Shown here piece after piece: positions 39,307 through 48,395 of a stretch of 64,000 bases of DNA (its first letter is position 1; every line of letters starts with the position of its first letter). The notes under the pieces were generated by a model. The model made no database searches. It had not been told where the DNA came from and saw only the letters and a list, made by a program, of their open reading frames with translations. The translations under genes were made by a program, and so were the position numbers. Source of the DNA: Conexibacter woesei DSM 14684 (lineage in GTDB: Bacteria > Actinomycetota > Thermoleophilia > Solirubrobacterales > Solirubrobacteraceae); assembly GCF_000025265.1 (NCBI RefSeq), contig NC_013739.1, forward strand, positions 372,001-436,000, written 5' to 3'.

Positions 39307-41646
39307 GTGCGCAGGATGCTGCCGATCGCAGGGCTGGTCGCGCTCCTCCTGCTCGTCGCGACGACGAGCGGGCAGGGCGGCTCGCCCGCGCCCACGCCGT
39401 GCCAGGACCTCGGCCCGGTCGCGCCGGACTTCGGCGTCTTCCTCCGCACCGCGTACTCGGCGTCGAACACGCAGCTGGAGGGGCGGCTGGCGGTCGGCGG
39501 CTCGGCCAACCTCTCCAACTGGTCCGCCGGAACAGCGCTCCCGCCCGACTCCGCGCGGCTCGACGCGATCGTCGGCGGCGACCTCAGCGTCGCCAACTCG
39601 CGGCTGCCCAACGGCAGCGCGACCTACGGCAGAACGCTCGTCGGCACGCTGCCGACGCCGAACGGGACGCTGAGAAGAGCGCCACCGCCGTTCTCGATCG
39701 GGTCGGCGATGACCGAGCTGGAGGTGCGCTCGGTCGCGCTCGGGCAGATCGCGCCGAACGGCACCGTCAGCGGACCGGCCGCCGGCACGCTGCTGATGAG
39801 CGGCAGCGATCCCGACCGCAACGTCTTCACGCTCGCCGCGACGACGATGCAGAGCGCCCAGCGGATCGAGATCAGCGTCCCGCCGGGCTCGACCGTGCTC
39901 GTGAACGTCACCGGCTCGACGTACAGCACGGTGCAGGACGCGCAGCTCGCCAGCGTCGAGACCGCCGCGGGCGCCGGCAGAACGCTGTGGAACTTCCCGA
40001 ACGCGAACGCGCTGCAGATCGGCCCCGGCGTCGCCTGGCAGGGCACGCTGCTGGCGCCGTTCGCAGGCATCAGACTGCCGCCGCGCGGGTCGGTCACCGG
40101 CCAGGTGATCGGCCGTTCGCTGGTGCAGGCCGGCACGATCGGCGGCCGCTTCGACGGCTGCGTGACGCCGCCTGTGAGACCGTCGGCGCCGCTGTCGCTG
40201 ACGTCGCTGTGCGTCGACCCGATCGCCGACACCGTCGCGCTGCGCCTGCGCAACGAGACCGCGGACACACGCGACGTCGAGTGGGAGGACCGTTCGAGCG
40301 CGCAGCAGGGCAGCTTCACCGTCGGCCCCCGGCACGACTACGTCTTCCTCGTCGCGCAGGGGACGGCGCCGCACGACATCGTCGCGCGGGCCGGTGACGC
40401 GACCGCGGAGGTGAGAACGACGACGCGCAGGTGCCAGGGGGCGATCGTGCTGCGCAAGCTCGTGACCGGGACGGGCGCGCCGGCCGACGGCCGCTGGCGC
40501 ATCGACGTCAGCGGCGACAACGGCGTCTCGCGCGACGTGACGCTGGCGGCCGGTGGACGCGCGACGCTGAGACTGCCCGGGCGGATCGCGGACGGCGAGG
40601 TCCCGCTCGGCGTGCTGCCCGGCGGCGTCCAGTACACCATCACCGAGCCCGACCCGCAGGGCGCCGCGAGCACGACGATCGACTACGCGCCGGTGACGAT
40701 CCTCGACGGCGACGTCGAACGCGTCACCATCGTCAACGACTACGTCACGGCGCCGCCACCGCCACCGCCACCGCCGCCACCCGGCGACTCCGGCTTCCTC
40801 CCGATCGAGCCGGTCCTGCCGCCCGGCACCCCGCTGGGCCGGCCCGGACCGGGGATCGTCGTCGCGCCGGGCGCCGCCGACCTCGCGATCGACGAGCGGA
40901 TCGCGCCGTCACGGATCGTCCGCAACGGCGTCGTCACGGTCGTCGTGCGCGTCCGCAACGCCGGCCGCGTGCCGGCGGTCGGCACCGTCGCGCGGGAGAT
41001 CCCGCAGCTCGACCCGCTCAACCCGAACCGGACGGCGCGCGTGCTCTCGGTCAGCAGCAGCGGCGGCGCGCCGGACACGACGGCCTGCTCCAGACGGCGC
41101 CCGGTCCGCTGCGAGCTGGGCACGCTGCAGCCCGGCCAGGACGTCGTCGTGCGCGTCGCGGCCCGGGTTCTCGCCGCCCATCCGCTGCGCAGCGTCGTGA
41201 TGGTCTCCTCGCCGACGCCGGACACGAACGCGACGAACAACTTCGACCACGCCCACCTGCGCGTCCTGCTGCCGCCGCCGCGCGTCGCGGCGGCGATCGC
41301 GGCGCCGCGATCGGTCCGCGCCGGCGCTCCGCTGTCGTATCGCGTCAGCGCGATCGGCACGGGACGGCGCGGCGCGCGCTTCGTCCGCTTCTGCCATCGG
41401 CCGCCGGCGGGGCTGTTGGTCTCCTCCGCGCCGGGCGCGATCCGCCGCGGCGATCTGCTCTGCCGTGACGTGAGCGCGTTGGGGCGCGGGCAGCGCAGCA
41501 GCTTCGTCGTGCGCGCGGTCGCGGCGGCGAGCGCCGCTGGCCGCCGCCTCCGCCTCGGCGTGACGGCGCTCGCGCCGGGTGCGCCGCCGTCGCGCACGAG
41601 CACGCCGCTGCGCGTGCTCGTGGGCGGCTTCGGCGGGCGCGGTTGA
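39307..41646 (+). CDS. secreted choice-of-anchor A / DUF11-type surface protein
   Basis: 779 residues from GTG 39307, with a signal peptide (MLPIAGLVALLLLVAT). The N-terminal ~260 residues form a choice-of-anchor A domain: FGVFLRTAYSASNTQLEGRLAVGG, IVGGDLSVANSRLPNG and the closing GVAWQGTLLAPFAGIRLPPRGSVTGQVIG (in parts). A short beta domain with RGAIVLRKLVTGTG-like sequence (~380-480, resembling DUF5979) follows, then ten consecutive prolines and two DUF11-like domains (DLAIDERIAPSRIVRNGVVTV; NATNNFDHAHLRVL). No sortase motif or C-terminal membrane anchor is visible. A surface or matrix role is inferred. AGA codons are frequent. Confidence 0.85.
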   Translation: MRRMLPIAGLVALLLLVATTSGQGGSPAPTPCQDLGPVAPDFGVFLRTAYSASNTQLEGRLAVGGSANLSNWSAGTALPPDSARLDAIVGGDLSVANSRLPNGSATYGRTLVGTLPTPNGTLRRAPPPFSIGSAMTELEVRSVALGQIAPNGTVSGPAAGTLLMSGSDPDRNVFTLAATTMQSAQRIEISVPPGSTVLVNVTGSTYSTVQDAQLASVETAAGAGRTLWNFPNANALQIGPGVAWQGTLLAPFAGIRLPPRGSVTGQVIGRSLVQAGTIGGRFDGCVTPPVRPSAPLSLTSLCVDPIADTVALRLRNETADTRDVEWEDRSSAQQGSFTVGPRHDYVFLVAQGTAPHDIVARAGDATAEVRTTTRRCQGAIVLRKLVTGTGAPADGRWRIDVSGDNGVSRDVTLAAGGRATLRLPGRIADGEVPLGVLPGGVQYTITEPDPQGAASTTIDYAPVTILDGDVERVTIVNDYVTAPPPPPPPPPPGDSGFLPIEPVLPPGTPLGRPGPGIVVAPGAADLAIDERIAPSRIVRNGVVTVVVRVRNAGRVPAVGTVAREIPQLDPLNPNRTARVLSVSSSGGAPDTTACSRRRPVRCELGTLQPGQDVVVRVAARVLAAHPLRSVVMVSSPTPDTNATNNFDHAHLRVLLPPPRVAAAIAAPRSVRAGAPLSYRVSAIGTGRRGARFVRFCHRPPAGLLVSSAPGAIRRGDLLCRDVSALGRGQRSSFVVRAVAAASAAGRRLRLGVTALAPGAPPSRTSTPLRVLVGGFGGRG

Positions 41647-41759
41647 GCAGGCTGCGCCGTCGCATCGCCCAACCGCAGGTCTCCAAGCGCCTGCGCGTGC
41701 TGCGGACGGCGGCCGCTGAGGGCCGGGCGAGCAGCACTTCGCGAGAGGATGCTGAGCGC

Positions 41760-42944
41760 TCAGCCGCGCGCCTGCGACAGCGGGGAGGGGAAGCGGGGGA
41801 GCACGCGCGTGCCGCCGAACCAATCCGTCAGCCGCTCGGCCTCGCGCTCCAGCGCACGGCGGGCGTCGGTGCCGGCGTCCTCCAGCGGTTGCAGCACGAC
41901 CGCGCCGTCCTCCGTCTGTCGCCAGCCGCCGACGATCCGGCCGTCCCACCACATCGTCGGCCCGGCGTTGCCGGCCGTGTCGAACAGCTGCGCCTTGTAC
42001 GGGCCGAGGTACCAGTCGCGCTCGGTCCAGCCCATCGTCGTCGGGTCCAGCGGTGGCAGCAGCGCGGCCCACGGCGCAACCGGCGCGGTCGGCTCGAGGT
42101 CGTCGGGCAGCAGCCAGCCGGTCCGCCCGTCCAGCTCGACCGCGACGGCGCCGAGGTCGGCGAGCGCTCTGCGCACCGCCGTCAGCGTCGAGCCGAGCCA
42201 CCACTTGAGGTCGGCCTCCGTGCCGGGCCCGAACGCCCGCAGCCAGCGCGCGACCAGCTGCGCGACGCCGTCGGCCTCCGACAGCGGGGCGATCTCCTCC
42301 CCGAGCCATGCGCTCGTCGCCGCCCAGCGCGGTCGCGACACCGTCCACCTGCCCTCGTTGGAGGCGCGCACGATCCGCCCTTCGGCCGACAGGACGGTCA
42401 GCACGCGGGGCCCGATCGGGGCCTGTCCGCCCCACGACTTCCCCTCGCCGTAGGTGATCGACCCCTCCAGCGCGGGCAGCCCGGAGCGCAGCTCCGCCGC
42501 GGTCGCCTCGCGCCCGTCGGACAGCAGCTCCAGCACCTGCGCGCACGCCTCCGTCAGCCAGCGCTCGCCGTCGCGCCGCAGTCCCGCCTGCTCGACGTCG
42601 CGGATCAGCCGGCGCCGCTCTCTGCCGGCGACGCGCTCGCTCGCGCCGGCCTGCGCGGCGCTCAGCGTCGCGCGCGGGAAGACGAACAGCGTGCGGCGCA
42701 TCGCGAGGTGCTTGACGAGCGAGCGCTCGGCGTACAGCGCGCGCTCCAGCTCGGGCGGCTCGAAGCCATCGACCCGCGCCCACGCCGACAGCGCGATCGT
42801 CGCGGGATCGGTCGCGTGCAGGCAGACGAGGCTGTCGGCCGCCTCGACGACGTCCTGCGCCCGCTCGCCCGGCGCGAGCCGGTGGCGGCGGGCGAGCCGC
42901 GCGCGGCGCTCGGCGTCGTCGATCCTCAGCACGCCGCTCAGCAC
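41760..42944 (-). CDS. winged-helix DNA-binding (HTH_42/YcaQ-like) protein
   Basis: 394 residues from GTG 42942-42944 (a second GTG lies 12 bp downstream). The family pattern is clear: LVCLHATDPATIALSAWARV near 38, ERALYAERSLVKHLAMRRTLFVFPRA, SWGGQAPIGPRVLTVLSAEGRIVR and WLRAFGPGTEADLKWWLGSTL. The end DWFGGTRVLPRFPSPL is also typical. The family includes DNA glycosylases that unhook crosslinks (YcaQ/AlkX and the AZL protein for azinomycin). The QxQ-type catalytic motif was not identified here, so the DNA-repair role is inference. Ten bp downstream of the PurM-like gene on the same strand. Confidence 0.88.
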   Translation of the reverse strand: MLSGVLRIDDAERRARLARRHRLAPGERAQDVVEAADSLVCLHATDPATIALSAWARVDGFEPPELERALYAERSLVKHLAMRRTLFVFPRATLSAAQAGASERVAGRERRRLIRDVEQAGLRRDGERWLTEACAQVLELLSDGREATAAELRSGLPALEGSITYGEGKSWGGQAPIGPRVLTVLSAEGRIVRASNEGRWTVSRPRWAATSAWLGEEIAPLSEADGVAQLVARWLRAFGPGTEADLKWWLGSTLTAVRRALADLGAVAVELDGRTGWLLPDDLEPTAPVAPWAALLPPLDPTTMGWTERDWYLGPYKAQLFDTAGNAGPTMWWDGRIVGGWRQTEDGAVVLQPLEDAGTDARRALEREAERLTDWFGGTRVLPRFPSPLSQARG

Positions 42945-42954
42945 GCCGCGAGGG

Positions 42955-44067
42955 TCAGCGGACGGCCAGCTCGTCCGAGCCGTACGTGATGCCGAGCGGG
43001 GCGAGCACGACGCTGCGCGGACCCTGCTCGACGCGACCGGCGAGCAGCGCGGAGAGGCCGGCGGCCTCGGCGGCCGCGACGACGGCGGCGCCGGCTCCGG
43101 GCTTGACGTAGACAGCGAAGCCGGCGCCCATGTTGAGCGTCCCGTAGGCGTCGGCTGGCGTCATCTCCAGCGCGTCGACCATGAAGCTCAGCACCTCGGG
43201 GACGGGCGGCAGCGCGTCGATCGCGTACGTGAGGTCGTGGTCGGCGCGCATCAGCTTGCGCAGGCCGTGGCCGGTGATGTGGCTCATGTACGTCACCGGG
43301 ACGGCCTGGTCGAGCAGCGCCGCGACGAGGCTGGCGTACTGGACGCTCGGATCGAGCAGCGCGTCGCCGAACGCGCGGCCGCTTGGCAGCGGCGTCGACC
43401 AGCCCTGCGGCAGTCTGTCCGCGAGCATCCGCGCGAGCGAGGCGCCGTTGGCGTGCAACCCGCTGCTGGCGACGATCACGATCTCGTCGCCCACGGCCAG
43501 CTCGGCGCCGAGGATCGGCTGCCGTCCGCTCGGCACGACGCCGATCGCGCTGCCGGCCAGCTCGATCCCCTCGGGCGAGACGAGCCCGGGCAGGTTCGGC
43601 GACTCGCCGCCGCCCCACGCCGCGCCGGCGTCGCGGCAGGCGCGCTCCCAGCCGCGCACGATCTGGCCCATGCGGTCGCCCTGCGCGTACCAGCCGGAGT
43701 CGCCGGTCGCGAAGTAGGCGTTGACGACCGCCGGCACCGCGCCGACGCAGACGAGGTCGTTGACGATCGCGGCGACGGCGTCGTAGGCGACGTCGTCGTA
43801 GCGGCCGAGGCCGCTCTCGCGCTCGTACCCGACGGCGACGAGCGACTTCGTGCCGAGCCCTTCGACGACGAACGACAGCGTCACGCCGCCGACCTCGAGC
43901 ACGAGCGCGGACTCACCGCGCGAGGCGTCGTCGATCGTCACGCCGCGCGCGGCCGCGAGCGCCGACGTCGCCCGCGCCGCGGCGACGGCGTGGCGCTTGG
44001 CGCGGTCCAGCTGGTCGTAGTCGACGCCGCTCGCGGCGTAGGCCGAATGTCTGCCCGTCTCACCCAT
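42955..44067 (-). CDS. AIR synthase (PurM)-related protein
   Basis: 370 residues from ATG 44065-44067 (MGETGRHSAYAASGVDYDQLD); an in-frame start at 44109 would add 14 residues. PurM-superfamily marks: SYxxAGVD-like opening, VEGLGTKSLVAVGYERESGLGRYDDVAYDAVAAIVNDLVCVGAVP (in parts), the Gly-rich ASSGLHANGASLARML and YMSHITGHGLRKLMR. The ATP-binding core is therefore intact. The N-terminal strand is shorter than in true PurM and no other purine gene is near, so it may be a paralogue acting on another substrate rather than the pathway enzyme. Upstream of the HTH_42 gene. Confidence 0.85.
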   Translation of the reverse strand: MGETGRHSAYAASGVDYDQLDRAKRHAVAAARATSALAAARGVTIDDASRGESALVLEVGGVTLSFVVEGLGTKSLVAVGYERESGLGRYDDVAYDAVAAIVNDLVCVGAVPAVVNAYFATGDSGWYAQGDRMGQIVRGWERACRDAGAAWGGGESPNLPGLVSPEGIELAGSAIGVVPSGRQPILGAELAVGDEIVIVASSGLHANGASLARMLADRLPQGWSTPLPSGRAFGDALLDPSVQYASLVAALLDQAVPVTYMSHITGHGLRKLMRADHDLTYAIDALPPVPEVLSFMVDALEMTPADAYGTLNMGAGFAVYVKPGAGAAVVAAAEAAGLSALLAGRVEQGPRSVVLAPLGITYGSDELAVR

Positions 44068-44218
44068 CGTTCGCACTTCGCCTTTCGTCGTCGCGTGCGG
44101 CCTGGGCATCGTAGAGCAGGGCTGCTCCGCGACGGCTCCGCCTCACGGCCGCGCTTGACTTCAAGTTCGCTTTAACTCGTACGATCTCTCGCCCGAGATC
44201 GACTGCAAGGAACCACCG

Positions 44219-45724
44219 ATGTCCGACACCGACGCAAAGGCAGGACCACGCGAGTGGGCGGGACTGGTCGTGCTGGCGCTGCCGGCGCTGCTGATCGCGC
44301 TCGACTTCACCGCGCTCCACCTCGCCGTGCCGGAGCTGAGCGCCGACCTGCAGCCGTCGAGCACGCAGCTGCTGTGGATCGTCGACATCTACGGCTTCAT
44401 GATCGCCGGGCTGCTCGTCGCGATGGGCACGATCGGCGACCGGATCGGCCGTCGCCGGTTGCTGCTGACCGGCGCCACCGCGTTCGGCGCCGTCTCGGTG
44501 CTCGCCGCCTTCTCCTCCAGCCCGGAGATGCTGATCGTCGCGCGCGCCCTGCTCGGGATCGCCGGCGCGACGCTGCTGCCCTCGACGCTGTCGCTGATCA
44601 GCAACATGTTCCGCGACCCCGTCCAGCGCAGACTGGCGATCGCGGTCTGGTCCGCCGGCTTCCTGCTCGGCGGCGCGCTCGGGCCGGTCGTCGGCGGCGC
44701 GCTGCTGGAGGTGTTCTGGTGGGGCTCGGTCTTCCTGCTGGGAGTGCCCGTGATGGTGCTGCTGGTGGCCGCCGGGCCGTTCGTGCTGCCGGAGTTCCGC
44801 GACGAGGACGCCGGCCGGGTCGACCCGCTCAGCGTCGTGCTCGGACTGGCCGCGATCCTGCCCGCCGTCTACGGCCTCAAGGAGCTGGCGAAGGACGGTC
44901 CGGCGCCGCTGCCGCTGCTGCTGCTCGCTGCCGGGATCGCCGTCGGCTGGTGGTTCGTCCGCCGCCAGCGGGGGCTCGCCAGCCCGCTGCTCGACCTCGC
45001 GCTGTTCTCGCACCGCCGCTTCAGCGTCACGCTGGGGGCGCAGATGACCGGTCTGTTCGTGCTCGGCGCGATCCAGTTCCTCGTGATGCAGTACCTCCAG
45101 CTCGTGCTCGGGCTCTCGCCGCTGGAGGCGGGCCTGTGGACGATTCCGGCGATGGCCGCGGGCATCGCCGGAAGCCTGCTGGTGCCGCTGCTGACGCGCC
45201 GCGTCAAACCGGTCCACGCGATCGCGGGCGGGCTGGCGGTCGCCGCCGCCGGGCTCCCGCTGATCGGGGCGGCGGGAACGTCGGGGCTCGCGCTCGCCGT
45301 CGTCGGCTTCACGCTCGTCAACCTCGGCATCAACCCGGCGATGGTGCTGACGTACGAGATGATCATCGGCAGCGCCCCGCCGGAGCGCGCTGGCACGGCG
45401 TCGGGTGCGGCGGAGACGGGCAACGAGCTGGGCGTCGCGTTCGGCCTCGCGGTCGCCGGCAGCATCGCCGCGGCCGTCTACCGCCGCGAGGTGACGGACG
45501 AGGCGCTGCCCGCCGGGACGCCGCCTGACGTGGCGGAGGGCGCCCGCGACACGCTCGGCGGCGCGGTCGAGGCGGCGGGAGATCTCCCCGGCGACGTCGG
45601 CGAGCAGCTGCTGGCGGTGACGCGCGACGCCTTCCTCCAAGGGATGCAGCTGACCGCCGTCGTGCTCACCGTCCTGCTCGCCGCGATGGCGATCACGGTC
45701 GCGACGCTGCTGCGCGAGCGGTGA
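44219..45724 (+). CDS. MFS drug exporter, DHA2 family (EmrB/QacA-like)
   Basis: 501 residues from ATG 44219, with about 14 hydrophobic segments. Motif D1 reads LDFTALHLAVPEL, motif A GTIGDRIGRRRLL, and the antiporter motif C region GIAGATLLPSTLSLIS / GALGPVVGGALLEVFWWGSVFLLGVPV is present. SmvA- and LfrA-like proteins share this order. It exports quaternary ammonium or similar drugs by proton antiport. TTGACT upstream (44156) with a TACGAT 19 bp later is a possible promoter. Convergent with a TetR gene 3 bp away, but that regulator faces another operon. Confidence 0.93.
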   Translation: MSDTDAKAGPREWAGLVVLALPALLIALDFTALHLAVPELSADLQPSSTQLLWIVDIYGFMIAGLLVAMGTIGDRIGRRRLLLTGATAFGAVSVLAAFSSSPEMLIVARALLGIAGATLLPSTLSLISNMFRDPVQRRLAIAVWSAGFLLGGALGPVVGGALLEVFWWGSVFLLGVPVMVLLVAAGPFVLPEFRDEDAGRVDPLSVVLGLAAILPAVYGLKELAKDGPAPLPLLLLAAGIAVGWWFVRRQRGLASPLLDLALFSHRRFSVTLGAQMTGLFVLGAIQFLVMQYLQLVLGLSPLEAGLWTIPAMAAGIAGSLLVPLLTRRVKPVHAIAGGLAVAAAGLPLIGAAGTSGLALAVVGFTLVNLGINPAMVLTYEMIIGSAPPERAGTASGAAETGNELGVAFGLAVAGSIAAAVYRREVTDEALPAGTPPDVAEGARDTLGGAVEAAGDLPGDVGEQLLAVTRDAFLQGMQLTAVVLTVLLAAMAITVATLLRER

Positions 45725-45727
45725 TCG

Positions 45728-46366
45728 TCACCTGCCGCGCGGCCCGGCCGCGGGCGCGATCGTGTCGAGGCCGTCGAGGAAGCGGTCGATCAGCAGCTTC
45801 AGCGCGGCGCGGTCGACGCGGTCGGGCTGCTCGCGCAGGCGCTCGATGTCGTGCAGGTTGGGGTAACGGGCGGCGTTGGCGCCGAAGCCGCCGGCGAACG
45901 AGCCGAGCGCGGCGCCGTAGACGGCGTAGCGAACGGCGGCGGAGATGCGGGTCGCGCGCGAGGGGGTCCAGCCGGCACGGCGGAGGCCGGCGTAGACCTG
46001 GTCGGCGCGCGCGAGCGCGACGTCGAGGCGGCCGAAGGAGACCGCCAGGTGCGGGACGAGGTTTGGGTGGGCGACGAGCGCCTCGTAGTAGGACCACGCC
46101 CACGCGTCGAGCGCGGCACGCCAGTCGAGCCGGTCGAACGCGGACGCGTCGACCTGCTGCATCACCGACTCCGCGACCGCGTCGAGCAGCGCGTCCTTGG
46201 AGCGCATGTGGTTGTAGAGCGACGGCGCCTGTACGCCCAGCTCGTCGGCGATCCGCCGCATCGTGACGGCGCCGAGGCCGTCGCGGTCGATCAGCGCCAG
46301 CGCCGTCGCGACGATCCGCTCGCGGGTGAGCCGCGGAGCGGTCGCGGCGGGGTCGGCGGGCGTCAT
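45728..46366 (-). CDS. TetR-family regulator (acyl-CoA operon)
   Basis: 212 residues from ATG 46364-46366. N-terminal HTH: RERIVATALALIDRDGLGAVTMRRIADELGVQAPSLYNHMRSKDALLDAV (in segments), then a TetR_C domain with HPNLVPHLAVSFGRLDVAL. The gene is divergent from an SDR / acyl-CoA dehydrogenase / acyl-CoA ligase operon, with a long inverted repeat between them. It is also convergent with an MFS exporter gene. Control of the acyl-CoA operon is the best-supported role. Confidence 0.93.
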   Translation of the reverse strand: MTPADPAATAPRLTRERIVATALALIDRDGLGAVTMRRIADELGVQAPSLYNHMRSKDALLDAVAESVMQQVDASAFDRLDWRAALDAWAWSYYEALVAHPNLVPHLAVSFGRLDVALARADQVYAGLRRAGWTPSRATRISAAVRYAVYGAALGSFAGGFGANAARYPNLHDIERLREQPDRVDRAALKLLIDRFLDGLDTIAPAAGPRGR

Positions 46367-46396
46367 CGGGGCGATTGTCGCACTTCCGGGCCGCGA

Positions 46397-46434
46397 CTAC
46401 CAATGTTAGTATCCTCGTAAACTAACACTGGTAG
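46397..46434. promoter_or_regulatory. TetR operator, 14-bp arms
   Basis: CTACCAATGTTAGT and ACTAACACTGGTAG are complementary at 13 of 14 positions around a 10-bp AT-rich centre. It lies between the divergent TetR gene and the acyl-CoA operon. It could also be read as two overlapping operators (TTAGT-N10-ACTAA inside). Confidence 0.75.
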
Positions 46435-46455
46435 TTCGCGATCGAGGGAGAGTCC

Positions 46456-47226
46456 GTGTCAGTCACATGCCGGCGATTCGCCGAGCACGTCGCCGTCGTC
46501 ACCGGAGCGGCCGGCGGCATCGGCGCCGCGACCGCGCAGCGGCTGGCGGGAGAGCGTGCGACCGTCGTGCTCGTCGACCGCGACGAGGCTGCGGTCGACG
46601 CGCTCGCGCGGGCGCTGCGGGACGCCGGTCACCGCGCCGACGCGGTCGCCGCCGACGTGACCGACGCGGCGGCGGTCGACGCGCTCGTCGCCAGCGCGGC
46701 CGAGCGGCACGGCCGTCTCGACGTGCTCGTCAACAACGCCGGGATCACGCGCGACAACCTCCTCTTCAGAATGACCGACGCCGACTGGGAGACCGTCGTC
46801 GACGTCAACCTCAAGAGCGTCTTCCTCTGCTCGCGGGCGGCGCAGCGGGTGATGGTCGAGGCGAGACGCGGCGCGATCGTCTCGCTCTCCAGCCGCTCGG
46901 CGCGCGGCAACCGCGGGCAGGCGAACTACAGCGCGGCGAAGGCGGGGATCCGCGGCCTGACCGCGACGATGGCGCTCGAGCTGGGGCCGTTCGGGATCCG
47001 CGCCAACGCCGTCGCCCCCGGCTACATCGCGACCGCGATGACGGATGCGACCGCGCGGCGGATCGGCCTCGACCCCGAGGAGCACCGCGCCCGCGCCGCG
47101 GCCGCGACGCCGCTGCGGCGCGTCGGCACCCCGGACGACGTGGCGGGCGTCGTCGCCTTCCTCGCCTCCGAGGACGCGGCGTACGTGAACGGCCAGACGA
47201 TCGAGATCAACGGAGGTGCGCGCTGA
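46456..47226 (+). CDS. SDR-family 3-hydroxyacyl/3-oxoacyl oxidoreductase (FabG-like)
   Basis: 256 residues from GTG 46456 with GAGGGAGAG upstream. TGAAGGIGAATAQRL (NAD-binding), LVNNAGITRDNLLFRMTDADW, the catalytic Ser in IVSLSSRSARGN, YSAAKAGIRGL (Tyr/Lys) and NGQTIEINGGAR are present. It would interconvert 3-hydroxy- and 3-oxoacyl groups in the degradation pathway encoded by the operon. First of three genes; the next start overlaps its stop (TGATG). Confidence 0.93.
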   Translation: MSVTCRRFAEHVAVVTGAAGGIGAATAQRLAGERATVVLVDRDEAAVDALARALRDAGHRADAVAADVTDAAAVDALVASAAERHGRLDVLVNNAGITRDNLLFRMTDADWETVVDVNLKSVFLCSRAAQRVMVEARRGAIVSLSSRSARGNRGQANYSAAKAGIRGLTATMALELGPFGIRANAVAPGYIATAMTDATARRIGLDPEEHRARAAAATPLRRVGTPDDVAGVVAFLASEDAAYVNGQTIEINGGAR

Positions 47227-48395
47227 TGGACTTCGCACTGACCGACGAGCAGCGCTCGATCCGCGAGACTGCTCGCGCCTTCATCGCGAAGGAGGTGATG
47301 CCGCTGGAGCCGGAGGTGCTCCAGCGCGAGCGCCGCGGCGAGTCGGCGCTCACGCACGAGGAGCTGCGCGCGCTCCAGGCGAAGGCGCGCGACTTCGGCT
47401 TCTGGGGCCTCGGCACGCCGGCGGCGTACGGCGGCGCCGACCTGCCCGCCGTGACGCAGAGCCTGCTGTGGTCGGAGGTCGGGCGCACGTTCGTGCCGTT
47501 CGTCTTCGGCGGCGAGACCGACGTGATCCTCTACAGAGCGAACGCGGAGCAGCGCGAGGAGTACCTGCTGCCGGCGATCGAGGGGACGCGCGCGTCGTGC
47601 TTCGCGGTGACCGAGCCTGACGCCGGCTCCGACCTGACCGCGATCCGCATGCGCGCCGTGCGTGATGGCGACGACTGGGTCCTCAACGGCGAGAAGACGT
47701 TCATCACGCGGGGGAGAGAGGCCGACTTCTCGATCGTGATCGCCGTCACCGACGCCGAGCTGGGCTACAGGGGCGGCTTCACCGCGTTCCTCGTCGACCG
47801 CGCGCTCGGCTGGACGTCGGAGACGATCGACACGATGGGGCCGGCGCGCCCGATCTCGATGGCGTTCGACGACGTGCGCGTCCCGCACCGCAACGTGCTC
47901 GGCGAGGTCGGCGACGGCTTCAGGCTCGCGATGGAGTGGATCGGTCGCGGCCGCTACGTGATCCCGTCGCAGGCGATCGGCGCCGCCGAGCGGCTGCTTG
48001 GGATGGCGGTCGAGTACGCGACCCAGCGCCGCACGTTCGGCAAGCCGATCGGCGAGCACCAGATGATCCAGGCGATGCTCGCCGACAGCGAGGTGGAGCT
48101 GGAGAGCGCGCGCTGGCTCGTGCTGCTCGCCGCCTGGACGGTCGACCAGGGCCGCGACCCGCGCCACCAGTCGTCGATGGCGAAGCTCGCCGGTGCGACG
48201 ATGGCGAACAGAGTCGTCGACCGCGTGATGCAGATCCACGGCGGGATGGGCTACACGCGCGAGCTGCCGATCGAGCGCTGGTATCGCGAGGCGCGCCTGT
48301 GGCGGATCTACGAGGGCACCGACGAGATCCAGAGACGCGCGATCGCGAAGAACCTCCTCAGCGGCCGCCGCCGCATCGGCGGCCACCTCGCGTGA
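47226..48395 (+). CDS. acyl-CoA dehydrogenase
   Basis: 389 residues from ATG 47226. FAD/substrate motifs: CFAVTEPDAGSDLTAIRMRA, LNGEKTFITRG, the second signature QAIGAAERLLGMAVEYATQRRTFGKPIGEHQMIQ (in parts) and the C-terminal QIHGGMGYTRELPIERWYREARLWRIYEGTDEIQRR. The catalytic base is probably the Glu of YEGTDE. It introduces an alpha-beta double bond in an acyl-CoA. Its place between an SDR and an acyl-CoA ligase suggests a short catabolic module for a fatty, branched or aromatic acid. It overlaps the ligase start by 1 bp. Confidence 0.95.
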   Translation: MDFALTDEQRSIRETARAFIAKEVMPLEPEVLQRERRGESALTHEELRALQAKARDFGFWGLGTPAAYGGADLPAVTQSLLWSEVGRTFVPFVFGGETDVILYRANAEQREEYLLPAIEGTRASCFAVTEPDAGSDLTAIRMRAVRDGDDWVLNGEKTFITRGREADFSIVIAVTDAELGYRGGFTAFLVDRALGWTSETIDTMGPARPISMAFDDVRVPHRNVLGEVGDGFRLAMEWIGRGRYVIPSQAIGAAERLLGMAVEYATQRRTFGKPIGEHQMIQAMLADSEVELESARWLVLLAAWTVDQGRDPRHQSSMAKLAGATMANRVVDRVMQIHGGMGYTRELPIERWYREARLWRIYEGTDEIQRRAIAKNLLSGRRRIGGHLA

